Shown: positions 56,420 through 64,000 of the stretch, piece by piece
How the letters are laid out: each line of letters opens with the position of its first letter
Position numbering within the stretch: the stretch's first letter is position 1
Assembly: GCA_001898165.1 (NCBI GenBank)
Contig: MKTD01000026.1
Coordinates: 94,933-158,932, forward strand
DNA length: 64,000 nucleotides
Source of the DNA: Bacteroidia bacterium 43-41
Lineage (GTDB): Bacteria > Bacteroidota > Bacteroidia > Bacteroidales > Dysgonomonadaceae
Direction: 5' to 3'
Translations under genes and position numbers: made by a program
Notes under the pieces: model-generated
The model's input: only the letters and a program-made list of their open reading frames with translations
What the model was told of the DNA's origin: nothing
Databases searched by the model: none

Positions 56420-56797
56420 ATGAAGTATAAACTAATACAGAAAGCCAATCCGCTTAAACCCGGCACAGAACGGAAGTGGTATGCCAGTCCTGTAAAAGCA
56501 GGCACGATAAACAATTATCAGCTGAGCAAGGGCATCGCGGGCAAATCGTTCCTCGCGCGGGGCGCGGTGATGAATGTAATCGAGAATATGGTGGATGAAA
56601 TTCCCCGCTATTTGATTGAGGGATACAGCGTAAACCTGAACAATTTTGGTACGTTGCGCCTCTCCCTTTCGAGTGAAGGGGCGGAAGATCCGGAAGAATT
56701 CACTTCCGACAACATAACGAACATGAAGGTAGTCTTCACTCCTTCGCCCGAGTTGAAGAAAACATTGCAAAAGATCAATTTCGAAGAAGTAGAATAA
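56420..56797 (+). CDS. HU-like DNA-binding protein
   Basis: A 125-residue protein of the Bacteroidetes HU-like/TIGR01201-type family. It begins MKYKLIQKANPLKPGTERKW, and shows FLARGAVMNVIENMVDEIPR and YSVNLNNFGTLRLSL, the helix-then-strand pattern of the HU/IHF fold. Such proteins bind DNA and may shape the chromosome or act locally; its place between a regulator and surface genes suggests a local role. I start it at 56420, where the family N-terminus begins. It is 11 bp before the next gene. Confidence 0.85.
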   Translation: MKYKLIQKANPLKPGTERKWYASPVKAGTINNYQLSKGIAGKSFLARGAVMNVIENMVDEIPRYLIEGYSVNLNNFGTLRLSLSSEGAEDPEEFTSDNITNMKVVFTPSPELKKTLQKINFEEVE

Positions 56798-56808
56798 TCA
56801 TTTATCCG

Positions 56809-57444
56809 ATGGATAACAATTACGAACATATTTCGAGGAAACTTTTATCCAAGGGAGAATCACTGATGCTCCATTCATTGGGTTTTGTAACAGGCGATCC
56901 CTCCATTAAGATCGACTATCCTTATGTATTCCACCCGGGATTGCAGGTCACGGTGAGCGAGCCCGGAGATGCCAAATGGATCTACATGATGTTGCCCGTC
57001 AGCCGGGGCAGCCTCATCACCAATATCAAGATAGCCCACCACAGAATTGGCCTGCAGAGCCATATAATGCTTATCCGGTTAATAGAACAGCGGGAGCCAA
57101 TTTTCGCCATGGTGGTGCACAACGAGATCATTGAGGAAACCGTTCCCGATACCTGCGTCATCAGTTCGCCCTGCCGCGTAATGGTGGAGAACAGTATCCT
57201 GCTGAAGGTATGCATGAACTTCGCCAGTACGGACGATATGATTGAACTGGGGATGGTTGAGGTATCCTATATTCCCCATTATGCCTCTCTTTTGAGGCTG
57301 AAGAAGAGAGAGGTGGAAACGGAATTTCAAAAAGAAGATTCGCTAGCCGGCCTGTTCAGCAACAGCCCATCGTTGAATCTGAACCGCCCTTCGCTGATGA
57401 AATTGTTTCTTCAGAAGAAAAGAAAAAAGAAAGTCAGTTTCTGA
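56809..57444 (+). CDS. Conserved hypothetical protein next to the HU-like gene
   Basis: A 211-residue protein without signal peptide or membrane helix. The middle (about 20-165) is predicted beta-rich (HPGLQVTVSEPGDAKWIYMM, LGMVEVSYIPHY); the end is strongly basic (FLQKKRKKKVSF). I do not recognise it. It follows the HU-like gene by 11 bp and precedes the coiled-coil lipoprotein, so it probably belongs to the same unit; a DNA- or RNA-contacting tail is possible but unproven. Confidence 0.7.
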   Translation: MDNNYEHISRKLLSKGESLMLHSLGFVTGDPSIKIDYPYVFHPGLQVTVSEPGDAKWIYMMLPVSRGSLITNIKIAHHRIGLQSHIMLIRLIEQREPIFAMVVHNEIIEETVPDTCVISSPCRVMVENSILLKVCMNFASTDDMIELGMVEVSYIPHYASLLRLKKREVETEFQKEDSLAGLFSNSPSLNLNRPSLMKLFLQKKRKKKVSF

Positions 57445-57511
57445 TCCTAAAATATAGAAACACCAATTAGTGTAATATTTTAATTCATTTTTATTATTAA
57501 ATTTTTATTGT

Positions 57512-60500
57512 ATGAAAAAAAGTTATTTATTTAAGTTTTTTGTCTTTGCGGTAATTGCTGCATTTGTCACAGTTACGTCGTGTAAAGACTATAATGATGA
57601 CATCAACGGTCTGCAAAACCAGGTTGACAAAAACGGAAGCGCCATCACCGCTTTGCAGACTCAGTTGGCTACATTGCAAACTGCTGCCACTACAGCCCAA
57701 ACTACTGCTGACGCAGCTAAGACAGCTGCCGCAGAGGCTAAAACTGTTGCCGATGCAGCTAAAGTTAAAGCGCAGGAAGCTATCGCAGCTGCCGCACAAG
57801 CCAAGTTGGACGCGATCGCTGATGCCACGGCTCAAGTTGACGCCCTGAAGACATTCATGGTAAGCGAGCTGGGTAAAAAAGTCGATCAATCTAAATTCGA
57901 TGCCGCATTATTGGTATTAAACGCCAAAATAGAAGGGATCGATGAGGGTTTAAGTGAACTGGGAGATGTAGTAGCAGGTATCGATGGAAGAGTAATCCAG
58001 AACGCCAAAGATATTAAGGACGCGAATGAAGCTATCACTCTTTTAATCAAGGCCGACCAGGATCTCCAGATTCAACTGGATGCTCTGAAATTGTATGCCG
58101 AAGCTACTCGCGAATTGGCCGACAATAACAAAGAAGCCATCGAAGCAGCCCAGAAAGACATCAAAGACGCTCAGAAAGAGATCGCCGACTTGTGGGCACA
58201 ACTGACGAGCGATAAAGCAGAACTTCTTGGTCTGATTGGCGAAAATAGTGACGCCATTGCAAAATTGATAGAAGACCTGGATGCTACCAATCAAAGCATT
58301 GAAGATCTGAAAAAAGAGATGAAAAGAGAACTGGATGCTATCAAAGGAGATATAGGAGATATTCAGGGAGACATCGTGCAAATCAACGATAACATCCGCA
58401 GCATCGAGGCTAATCTATTAAGCCTGCATACATTGGTAGTAAACCGGCTGACTTCCATAACCCTTGCATCAAATGCTTATGTAGGCGGCATCGAAGCGAT
58501 CATATTCAACTCTTTGCAATATGCCCCAATGGTTGCAGATGAAAACGCCGGGATTCCAACAGTATATACCTTATCTACCGCAGCACTGGCAGAGGCAAGC
58601 TACAAATTCAACCCAAGAAGTTTCAATCTGGCAAATGCCGATTACAACTATGTTGATCGTACGGCTACAATACTCCCCGGTACTCGTGCAGCCGGCAGCA
58701 ATTGGGTACAAATTGAGGGTGCCCCCGTTAGGAATGCGGCCGAAGGAACTGTGAACTTCAAACTGCGCCGCCTGAATGCCCATTCTACTCAACCCGCCGA
58801 GGGAAAAGGCAACTTCATTGCGCTGGAAGCAACGTTGAAAGGCGAGGCTGTTGACGCGGGCGAAACCGGCGTTGTAATAGCCGCCAAGCAGGAACTTGTT
58901 TGGGACAATATATTAGATGCCGATAAAGTACGCATTTCCGATAAAGCCACGTTAATCAGCGGTGGTAACGACGCACACTACCCGACAACTTTCGCTGCAG
59001 CCGTAACAGGAAAGATCTGGTACGAAGACATGACCTACGACAAGATCTACGACCTGAAGTCAAAAGTAGCCACTTGCATCAACAACGGTGATCCCCATGC
59101 CGCATTTGATATCGAAGCTTACAAGCTGTCGTATAGATTCTCGGTTGCTGCAAGCCCATACAATATCACTACCGGAGGCACAACTACCAACCAACAGACA
59201 TGGATTCAACTTGTCGATGGGAATGCAGGCACCTTCAAAGCTGAAGATTTCAGCAAAGAAGCTATCGGACGCACTCCTATCCTGAAAGTGGAATTAGTGG
59301 ACGAAGCCGGCAACGTTGTACGCCGCGCGTTCGTGAAAGTGAAAATCGGCGTGAAGAAGAGCGACGACATTACCGTTGGAACAGTTCACAACCTTGAATT
59401 CAAGTGCAACAACACGCAAGAAAGCTACGAACTCAGCGAACAGTACATCCGTGAAAACGTGTACCGCGTAATCACCAATACTCAGGGACAAACCAGCTTG
59501 AGCCACGAAGAGTTCTGGAACATGTATGAATTGGACAACAGTGTAGTGAAAAAGAACAACGTAGTTGTAACCGGCTTTGAAAACGCTCCTGTAATCGTGG
59601 ACGGCGATGGTGGAACCGGAACTGCCACCAAGAAGATCGTTTGGACATTTAAGCACGACCAAATCGGCTTGATAGGAGCAGGTGGGGCCACGTTGGTGGG
59701 TAGCGTAACGGTAAGAAATAAACTGGCTTCTTCCGAATTCCCCGCCAAGGTAACCTTCCAGTTCACCGTGAACGTGAAATTACCGGCATTCTCGCTGGAT
59801 AAAGTAGAAAACGATATCTACTGGCAGAAAAACGGGGAAGATTACGTTGCTTATAAGGTGAATGTACTTGTACCGGCAGATAAACAATCTCCGGCCAGGG
59901 AATGCCAATTCGAGACTTCCCTGCCGCAGGCATACACCAGGTACAATGTAACCAATACATCTGCCGCTTGCGTTACAAGCTACTTCAAAGTGATCCGGAC
60001 TACCGCCAATGGTGTGGTAACAACTCCGGTAATGCCAGGGGTTAAAATAGTTGGAAACAATATCACGCTCGACAAGACCGACGCCGCAGTGAAGGCAGCG
60101 CTTAACAGCCCGCTTGGATTACAGGCGATGATCGCTCATATTTACGTGTTAGAGAACGGCGATGAAGTAACCGTCAATGAATTCTTGGTGAACTTTATCC
60201 GTCCGGTGAACCTCAACATGCCGAGCGGCGTGACCGTGGTTGACGCGAAAACCGGTGGTGATGTAGCCGACTTCCAATGGAACGGTATCCTTACCGACTG
60301 GAGAGGTGAAGCCATTATATCCCCAGAATGGACTTTGGTTGAAAGAAGCCGTTCTTACTGGAAATATGCTTATACGCCTGAATACGAATGGGTGGATGGA
60401 CACTATGTACAAATCTCGCCTGCCAGCTTGAATGTTGAATACGGTACCGTTTCGTTTACTGTTGGAAGTACACCTATCGAAATGTATAACGGTTCAGCAA

Positions 60501-61186
60501 CATACCAAGTCCAAAGAAGGCAGAATACTGGACACGGTTGGAGTTCATGGTCTGATTATCAATCTCCAGTAACTTACTCCACAGCAGCACCGATGTCAAC
60601 CCATGCAGAGGTAGATATTTATTTGGAAAGCAAACGGGTTGCATTGGCAAATACATTTAATAATAACAGTAACACCGAATATCGAGTTGTACAAGTGGGA
60701 ACCACTACTTATACACCGGTACAAGTTGCTTCCGGGCAGTTGGTTGAATACACCTACGTAAAGAGTATCACCTATGTACCCGCCGAATACGAATGGGTTA
60801 ACGGTACGTTTAAGGTAAAACCGCACGTCCCCACCCCAATGCCGACATATCCGGGCACTTCAAACGGCCAGATAGTGGGTGACTGGGAATGGACTACCTT
60901 TAGCTGGACAATACCTCAATTGGATCTGGGACAATACTGGTTCTACTACGGCCGGTTCAGTGCTATCACGGCTGACTTCGCTCACGTAACCACCAACCTG
61001 AAATACAACGGCTATACGCTTCCTTCTCAAGTTACGCTGGAGCAGGTGGGTAACACCGTGAAGTATGTGAACGTAGGTACTCCTATAGGATATGCTTACG
61101 AAATTTATATTCCGGTTACCGTTACATACGGTTGGGGAACAACCTCTTCTGTATTAACTATCAAAGTGAATCCGGTTGGACAATAA
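57512..61186 (+). CDS. Large coiled-coil surface lipoprotein
   Basis: A 1224-residue lipoprotein (lipobox VTSC, Cys24). Residues about 28-310 form a long alanine-rich coiled coil with clear heptads (TTADAAKTAAAEAKTVADAA, then DAAKVKAQEAIAAAAQ). Residues about 320-1224 are beta-rich with no family I recognise; two short related motifs EYEWVDGHY and EYEWVNGTF lie near 975 and 1092. The architecture suggests a stalk lifting a globular head from the outer membrane. It is followed by a strong terminator and by an OmpA-type gene. Function unknown; an adhesin or surface-layer component are possibilities. Confidence 0.8.
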   Translation: MKKSYLFKFFVFAVIAAFVTVTSCKDYNDDINGLQNQVDKNGSAITALQTQLATLQTAATTAQTTADAAKTAAAEAKTVADAAKVKAQEAIAAAAQAKLDAIADATAQVDALKTFMVSELGKKVDQSKFDAALLVLNAKIEGIDEGLSELGDVVAGIDGRVIQNAKDIKDANEAITLLIKADQDLQIQLDALKLYAEATRELADNNKEAIEAAQKDIKDAQKEIADLWAQLTSDKAELLGLIGENSDAIAKLIEDLDATNQSIEDLKKEMKRELDAIKGDIGDIQGDIVQINDNIRSIEANLLSLHTLVVNRLTSITLASNAYVGGIEAIIFNSLQYAPMVADENAGIPTVYTLSTAALAEASYKFNPRSFNLANADYNYVDRTATILPGTRAAGSNWVQIEGAPVRNAAEGTVNFKLRRLNAHSTQPAEGKGNFIALEATLKGEAVDAGETGVVIAAKQELVWDNILDADKVRISDKATLISGGNDAHYPTTFAAAVTGKIWYEDMTYDKIYDLKSKVATCINNGDPHAAFDIEAYKLSYRFSVAASPYNITTGGTTTNQQTWIQLVDGNAGTFKAEDFSKEAIGRTPILKVELVDEAGNVVRRAFVKVKIGVKKSDDITVGTVHNLEFKCNNTQESYELSEQYIRENVYRVITNTQGQTSLSHEEFWNMYELDNSVVKKNNVVVTGFENAPVIVDGDGGTGTATKKIVWTFKHDQIGLIGAGGATLVGSVTVRNKLASSEFPAKVTFQFTVNVKLPAFSLDKVENDIYWQKNGEDYVAYKVNVLVPADKQSPARECQFETSLPQAYTRYNVTNTSAACVTSYFKVIRTTANGVVTTPVMPGVKIVGNNITLDKTDAAVKAALNSPLGLQAMIAHIYVLENGDEVTVNEFLVNFIRPVNLNMPSGVTVVDAKTGGDVADFQWNGILTDWRGEAIISPEWTLVERSRSYWKYAYTPEYEWVDGHYVQISPASLNVEYGTVSFTVGSTPIEMYNGSATYQVQRRQNTGHGWSSWSDYQSPVTYSTAAPMSTHAEVDIYLESKRVALANTFNNNSNTEYRVVQVGTTTYTPVQVASGQLVEYTYVKSITYVPAEYEWVNGTFKVKPHVPTPMPTYPGTSNGQIVGDWEWTTFSWTIPQLDLGQYWFYYGRFSAITADFAHVTTNLKYNGYTLPSQVTLEQVGNTVKYVNVGTPIGYAYEIYIPVTVTYGWGTTSSVLTIKVNPVGQ

Positions 61187-61207
61187 GCACATTGCTTTAA
61201 TTGAATT

Positions 61208-61238
61208 AAAGGCGTCCACTGACGTGGACGCCTTTTTT
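61208..61238 (+). terminator. Strong Rho-independent terminator
   Basis: AAAGGCGTCCAC (61208-61219) pairs perfectly with GTGGACGCCTTT (61224-61235), with a TGAC loop and a T-run. It ends the coiled-coil lipoprotein transcript and separates it from the OmpA gene. Confidence 0.9.
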
Positions 61239-61351
61239 CCAATTTTCTGTTTTAGTTAAAGACGGTTTAACAATTCAAAATCATTGATAAGATTTTTGGT
61301 ATGCCGGATACATCAAAAACCTGACTTTGGTGAAAATCAATAATTTTACGT

Positions 61352-62467
61352 ATGAAACGATTATTTATTTATTTGCTTGCTCTAACCCTCATCCCCGTGT
61401 TCGCCACGGCGCAAGAGAGAGAAATAAGAGAAATAAAGGAAGAGGGTAAAACGGTTTTCAAACCGCATGCTTACCTGCAATTACAGGGCGGAGTTGCCCA
61501 TACGCTGGGGGAAGCTAAATTTTTAGACCTATTATCGCCGGCAGCGGCGCTGAACTTAGGGTACAACTTCAGCCCCGCGTTCGGGATGCGCCTCGGCGCC
61601 TCGGGATGGCAAGGAAAAGGAGGCTGGGTGACCCCCGCCCAAGTGTACGATTTCAAATTCGTACAGGGAAACCTGGACCTGGTATTGGACCTGGCATCGC
61701 TGTTCGCAGGATTTAATCCCGACAGGGTGGTAAATCCCTATCTCTTTGGAGGGGGAGCCTATGCCTACGGTTTTGAGAACGACAAGGCCAACGCCCTCAA
61801 CACCGGGACATACGACCTGGAATACCTCTGGAAGGATAGCAAAGGCTTCTTGGGCGGACGATTCGGATTGGGATTTAATTTCCGCCTGAGCGATGCTGTG
61901 GCTCTTACACTGGAAGGGAACGCCACGCTGCTGGACGATCATTTCAACTCGAAGAGGGCAGACAACCCCGACTGGCAGTTCAATGCACTGGCAGGGATCA
62001 AGATCAACCTAGGCAAGACCTACAAGAGGACGGAACCGGTTTATTACGAACCGCAACCGGCACCCGCACCCAAACCGGAACCTAAACCGGAACCCAAACC
62101 GGAACCCAAACCGGCGCCGGCACCCGTGGTGAAGGAATTCCCCGCACTGCCACCGGTACACTTTGCATTCGACAGCGACAAGGTGGATACCCGGAAGTAC
62201 GCGAATGAACTGAACACTATCGTATCCGTACTGAAAGAATTCAGCGATACCGATGTGGTCATCACCGGTTACACAGACCACACAGGATCCAACGCCTATA
62301 ACGACGGGCTTTCACTCAGAAGGGCCGAAGCAGTGAAGAAGTACCTCGTGGGCGAAGGGATCAACGCTGCAAGGCTTTCTACCTCGGGTGCAGGAAAAGA
62401 CCCCAAAACCTCGGGGCAGGAAGCACTTACCATCAAGGCGCGCCGCGTGGAGGTAAAGGATAAATAG
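61352..62467 (+). CDS. OmpA-family outer-membrane protein
   Basis: A 371-residue protein: signal peptide (MKRLFIYLLALTLIPVFATA), an eight-stranded barrel-like N-terminal domain (about 30-225), a Pro/Glu/Lys linker of repeated KPEP units (about 230-255) and a C-terminal OmpA domain (about 262-371: VHFAFDSDKVDTRKYANEL, GYTDHTGSNAYNDGLSLRRA). The OmpA domain holds peptidoglycan, tying the outer membrane to the wall. The Asp and Arg residues used for that are in TDHTGS and LSLRRAEAV. It follows the coiled-coil lipoprotein after a terminator and is probably transcribed separately. Confidence 0.9.
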   Translation: MKRLFIYLLALTLIPVFATAQEREIREIKEEGKTVFKPHAYLQLQGGVAHTLGEAKFLDLLSPAAALNLGYNFSPAFGMRLGASGWQGKGGWVTPAQVYDFKFVQGNLDLVLDLASLFAGFNPDRVVNPYLFGGGAYAYGFENDKANALNTGTYDLEYLWKDSKGFLGGRFGLGFNFRLSDAVALTLEGNATLLDDHFNSKRADNPDWQFNALAGIKINLGKTYKRTEPVYYEPQPAPAPKPEPKPEPKPEPKPAPAPVVKEFPALPPVHFAFDSDKVDTRKYANELNTIVSVLKEFSDTDVVITGYTDHTGSNAYNDGLSLRRAEAVKKYLVGEGINAARLSTSGAGKDPKTSGQEALTIKARRVEVKDK

Positions 62468-62756
62468 TTGAGGCAAGTCCCTCATCAGGGATGACGTATG
62501 CGAATGGACATCTCCTTATGCTCTTTGACATTCTTTGTAATTGTTCCGGACTTTAGGTTGCTGACCACTTTCCAAATGGGCTTGACAGGCGTAAGCAGGC
62601 GCGTAACAGTAAGGCAAATTTTGCTTGGTTGTTTGAATTTTTTCGGCAGGTTTTCTTATCGGGGTAATTTATAGTGAAATGCATGTCTCTAAATATGAAT
62701 TTGATAACTCATAAATCACAGATATAGCTAAACAAGACAAGTTGTAAAAATTACAG
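62468..62756. other. Intergenic region without visible features
   Basis: No gene seen. A short inverted repeat CCCT/AGGG lies near the OmpA stop and might be a weak terminator. The rest is AT-rich and may be the decayed promoter region of the pseudogene downstream. Confidence 0.4.
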
Positions 62757-63169
62757 ATGACGATTGTTGAATCTTTTATCCGATTAAAGAATTACTGCGA
62801 AGCCCAAGACTTTGCCGGTTGGGAGCCCTATGACGGGTTGAACTCGAAAGTGTTCCGGACATTACCGTTTTTTAAACGCTCGGCTTCCTGGCGGATGGCA
62901 CCCCCAAATATCACGAAGACCGGATTTACCCGGTTGATATCCGTTGCCCGGGACAACTGTTCGTGGTATTGTCGAAATCAGGCAAGTACGGCGACTGGCA
63001 ACACCTGACTAGAAAGGTGATGCGCTGGACATTGAAGAACATGCAGGACAGGAATGGATATTTCTATTATCAGGTAAGGGCGCATTCCAGTTCCGGGATC
63101 CCTTACATGGGCTGGAGCAACGCGTTCATGTTCCACGGGTTAAGCTGTTTCCTTTTAAATGATTACTGA
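62757..63169 (+). pseudogene. Deleted polysaccharide-locus protein gene
   Basis: From 62757 the frame reads IVESFIRLKNYCEAQDFAGW then EPYDGLNSKVF, the start of a protein family common in Bacteroidetes polysaccharide loci (often mislabelled delta-aminolevulinic acid dehydratase). Near 62878 it jumps to another frame: LGFLADGTPKYHEDRIYPVD and on to GIPYMGWSNAFMFHGLS, the family C-terminus, ending at 63169. The catalytic-sized middle, roughly 250 residues, is missing. It is a remnant of an alpha/alpha-barrel type protein and not functional. Confidence 0.75.
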
Positions 63170-63213
63170 TAACGAACTTCGTGTAATTGAAACCCTTTTA
63201 AACAAAGAATCGT

Positions 63214-63696
63214 ATGAAGGACACTCAATTGAAAAATGACAGGGGAAAGGAAGTAAGCAGATATCTGCTTACGGATGTGGCGTCATGCACGTTCACATTC
63301 TCGGACGGATTGTCGAGCAGAATGGACCCGTCCCCCGGCAAAGAGATCGTGCTGGTGAAACTGATACCGCACGCTGCAAAATCGAAAATATTCGCGGAGA
63401 GCGTGTTTAAAAACTATATGCATGCAAGGAACATGAATGGACTGGCGAAACTTTGCGGATACGATTGCATCAAAACCTTTACGCGCCATTTCAAGAAATA
63501 TTTCAGGCAGACACCGTACCAGTGGATGCTGGACCGGAAAATGGAGGAGATCTGCCTGTTGGTGGAGAGTTCGGAACTGTCCATCACGGAAATAGCCGGA
63601 ATGTACGGCTTCAAAAGCGTGTCGCATCTGGTGAATCTCTACAGCAGGCGGTACGGGATACCGCCCCTTAAAAGCAGAACAATAAAGTCTGTATGA
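63214..63696 (+). CDS. Short AraC-family regulator
   Basis: A 160-residue protein whose C-terminal two thirds is an AraC-type double HTH: MNGLAKLCGYDCIKTFTRHF then KKYFRQTPYQWMLDRKMEE, and LSITEIAGMYGFKSVSHLVN for the second helix pair. The N-terminal 50 residues are too short for a sugar-binding cupin. It probably regulates the polysaccharide genes starting at the window edge. It follows a decayed gene. Confidence 0.8.
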   Translation: MKDTQLKNDRGKEVSRYLLTDVASCTFTFSDGLSSRMDPSPGKEIVLVKLIPHAAKSKIFAESVFKNYMHARNMNGLAKLCGYDCIKTFTRHFKKYFRQTPYQWMLDRKMEEICLLVESSELSITEIAGMYGFKSVSHLVNLYSRRYGIPPLKSRTIKSV

Positions 63697-63734
63697 CTGG
63701 ATGAGCAATTAACAGTCTATAAACAGATACACAC

Positions 63735-63839
63735 ATGAGAAAAGCAATATTAGGCTTGATCGCTTGTGTCATTCTTCCGGTAAGCTGCTTACAACAGGAT
63801 GTTTCCTGTAGAACCTCCATGTCTCAATGGATAATATAG
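63735..63839 (+). CDS. Truncated small lipoprotein
   Basis: A 34-codon frame MRKAILGLIACVILPVSCLQ with a lipobox (LPVSC), ending at a TAG. It looks like the first part of a lipoprotein whose body is lost. Translation is possible. Confidence 0.35.
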   Translation: MRKAILGLIACVILPVSCLQQDVSCRTSMSQWII

Positions 63840-63906
63840 TTGGGATCAAAACTGTAAATATTTAGTATTCTGCAGATTGATAAATAATATAGAATAATTT
63901 ATAACA

Positions 63907-64000
63907 ATGAGACACAAGACCTCGGTCCTGATTGTTAATTCCAGGGAAAGGGAAAGCAAAGTCCGCCAGGTTCCCACCCACATCATCATGAACTGGCGAA
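63907..64000 (+). CDS. Gene running off the window edge
   Basis: An ATG at 63907 opens a frame of 31 codons to the edge: MRHKTSVLIVNSREREXKVR-like start (actual Ser at the 17th position), then QVPTHIIMNWR. Too short to identify. It may begin a polysaccharide gene cluster. Confidence 0.4.
   Translation, partial: MRHKTSVLIVNSRERESKVRQVPTHIIMNWR

Noticed and set aside
57460..57473. Near-palindrome ACACCAATTAGTGT before the coiled-coil lipoprotein as an operator
   Set aside because: One mismatched pair in a short AT-rich site with no second copy; cannot be told from chance.

Overview
The window is chromosomal DNA from a member of the phylum Bacteroidota, most likely order Bacteroidales. Directly visible support: a SusC/SusD polysaccharide utilisation locus, lipoprotein signal peptides throughout, a menaquinone-only quinone pathway, and promoters with the Bacteroidetes -7 element TAnnTTTG (some with an upstream -33 TTTG) in place of the usual -35/-10. 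A family-level placement such as Dysgonomonadaceae is a guess that the sequence alone does not settle.

Layout. 1-1 kb: end of an AraC-type regulator with a metal-binding-like CxxC motif, then a Phd/YefM antitoxin with a damaged YoeB-type toxin. 1.1-6.7 kb (minus strand): a nucleoside permease, then a four-gene operon dut - TPR protein - DUF4292 lipoprotein - EnvC-like murein hydrolase activator. 6.9-7.6 kb: a conserved hypothetical gene. 7.8-13.9 kb: a tightly overlapping menaquinone operon (thioesterase menI, menF, menD, menB, menC, menE) that looks GC-richer than its surroundings. 13.9-14.4 kb: a small gene graveyard holding a deleted copy of an RNA methyltransferase gene and a deleted copy of the 6.9-kb hypothetical gene. 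14.4-30.8 kb: a polysaccharide utilisation locus with a membrane-spanning LuxR-type regulator, SusC, SusD, a LamG lipoprotein, two GH144-type enzymes, a GH3 beta-glucosidase and a GH43-type enzyme. The GH144/GH3 pairing points to beta-1,2-glucan. 30.8-36.1 kb (minus): a THUMP RNA methyltransferase with a long basic tail, a GHL10 lipoprotein and a CPA2 antiporter. 36.3-39.1 kb: uvrA. 39.1-42.2 kb (minus): small membrane and lipoproteins, a candidate small RNA, and dgt. 42.6-47.9 kb: purF - phoH - purC - menG - aroE. The menG gene supplies the last methylation for the quinone made by the 8-14 kb operon; menA and menH are not in the window. 48.8-52.5 kb: a hybrid histidine kinase convergent with a sigma-54 response regulator. 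52.8-54 kb: an M24 peptidase. 54.2-62.5 kb: a kinase/receiver/AraC protein without an evident sensor domain, an HU-like protein, an unknown protein, a 1224-residue coiled-coil lipoprotein and an OmpA-type protein. 62.7-64 kb: decayed polysaccharide-locus genes, a small AraC regulator and a gene running off the edge.

Two families of short inverted-repeat elements are scattered between genes. Family 1 ends in AGA(A/G)ACTGTTTAAATTT; its full copies are at 40.5 and 52.6 kb, a miniature is at 7.7 kb, and lone ends are at 6.86 and 17.7 kb. Family 2 ends in CAACTAAA, with copies at 42.2 and 48.6 kb in opposite orientation. They lie close to promoters and decayed genes. No tRNA, rRNA, CRISPR array, transposase or integrase gene was seen.

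The most interesting items are the 54-62 kb regulator/HU/coiled-coil/OmpA locus, the candidate small RNA at 40.7 kb, the two element families, and the graveyard whose deletion junction sits on a 10-bp direct repeat.
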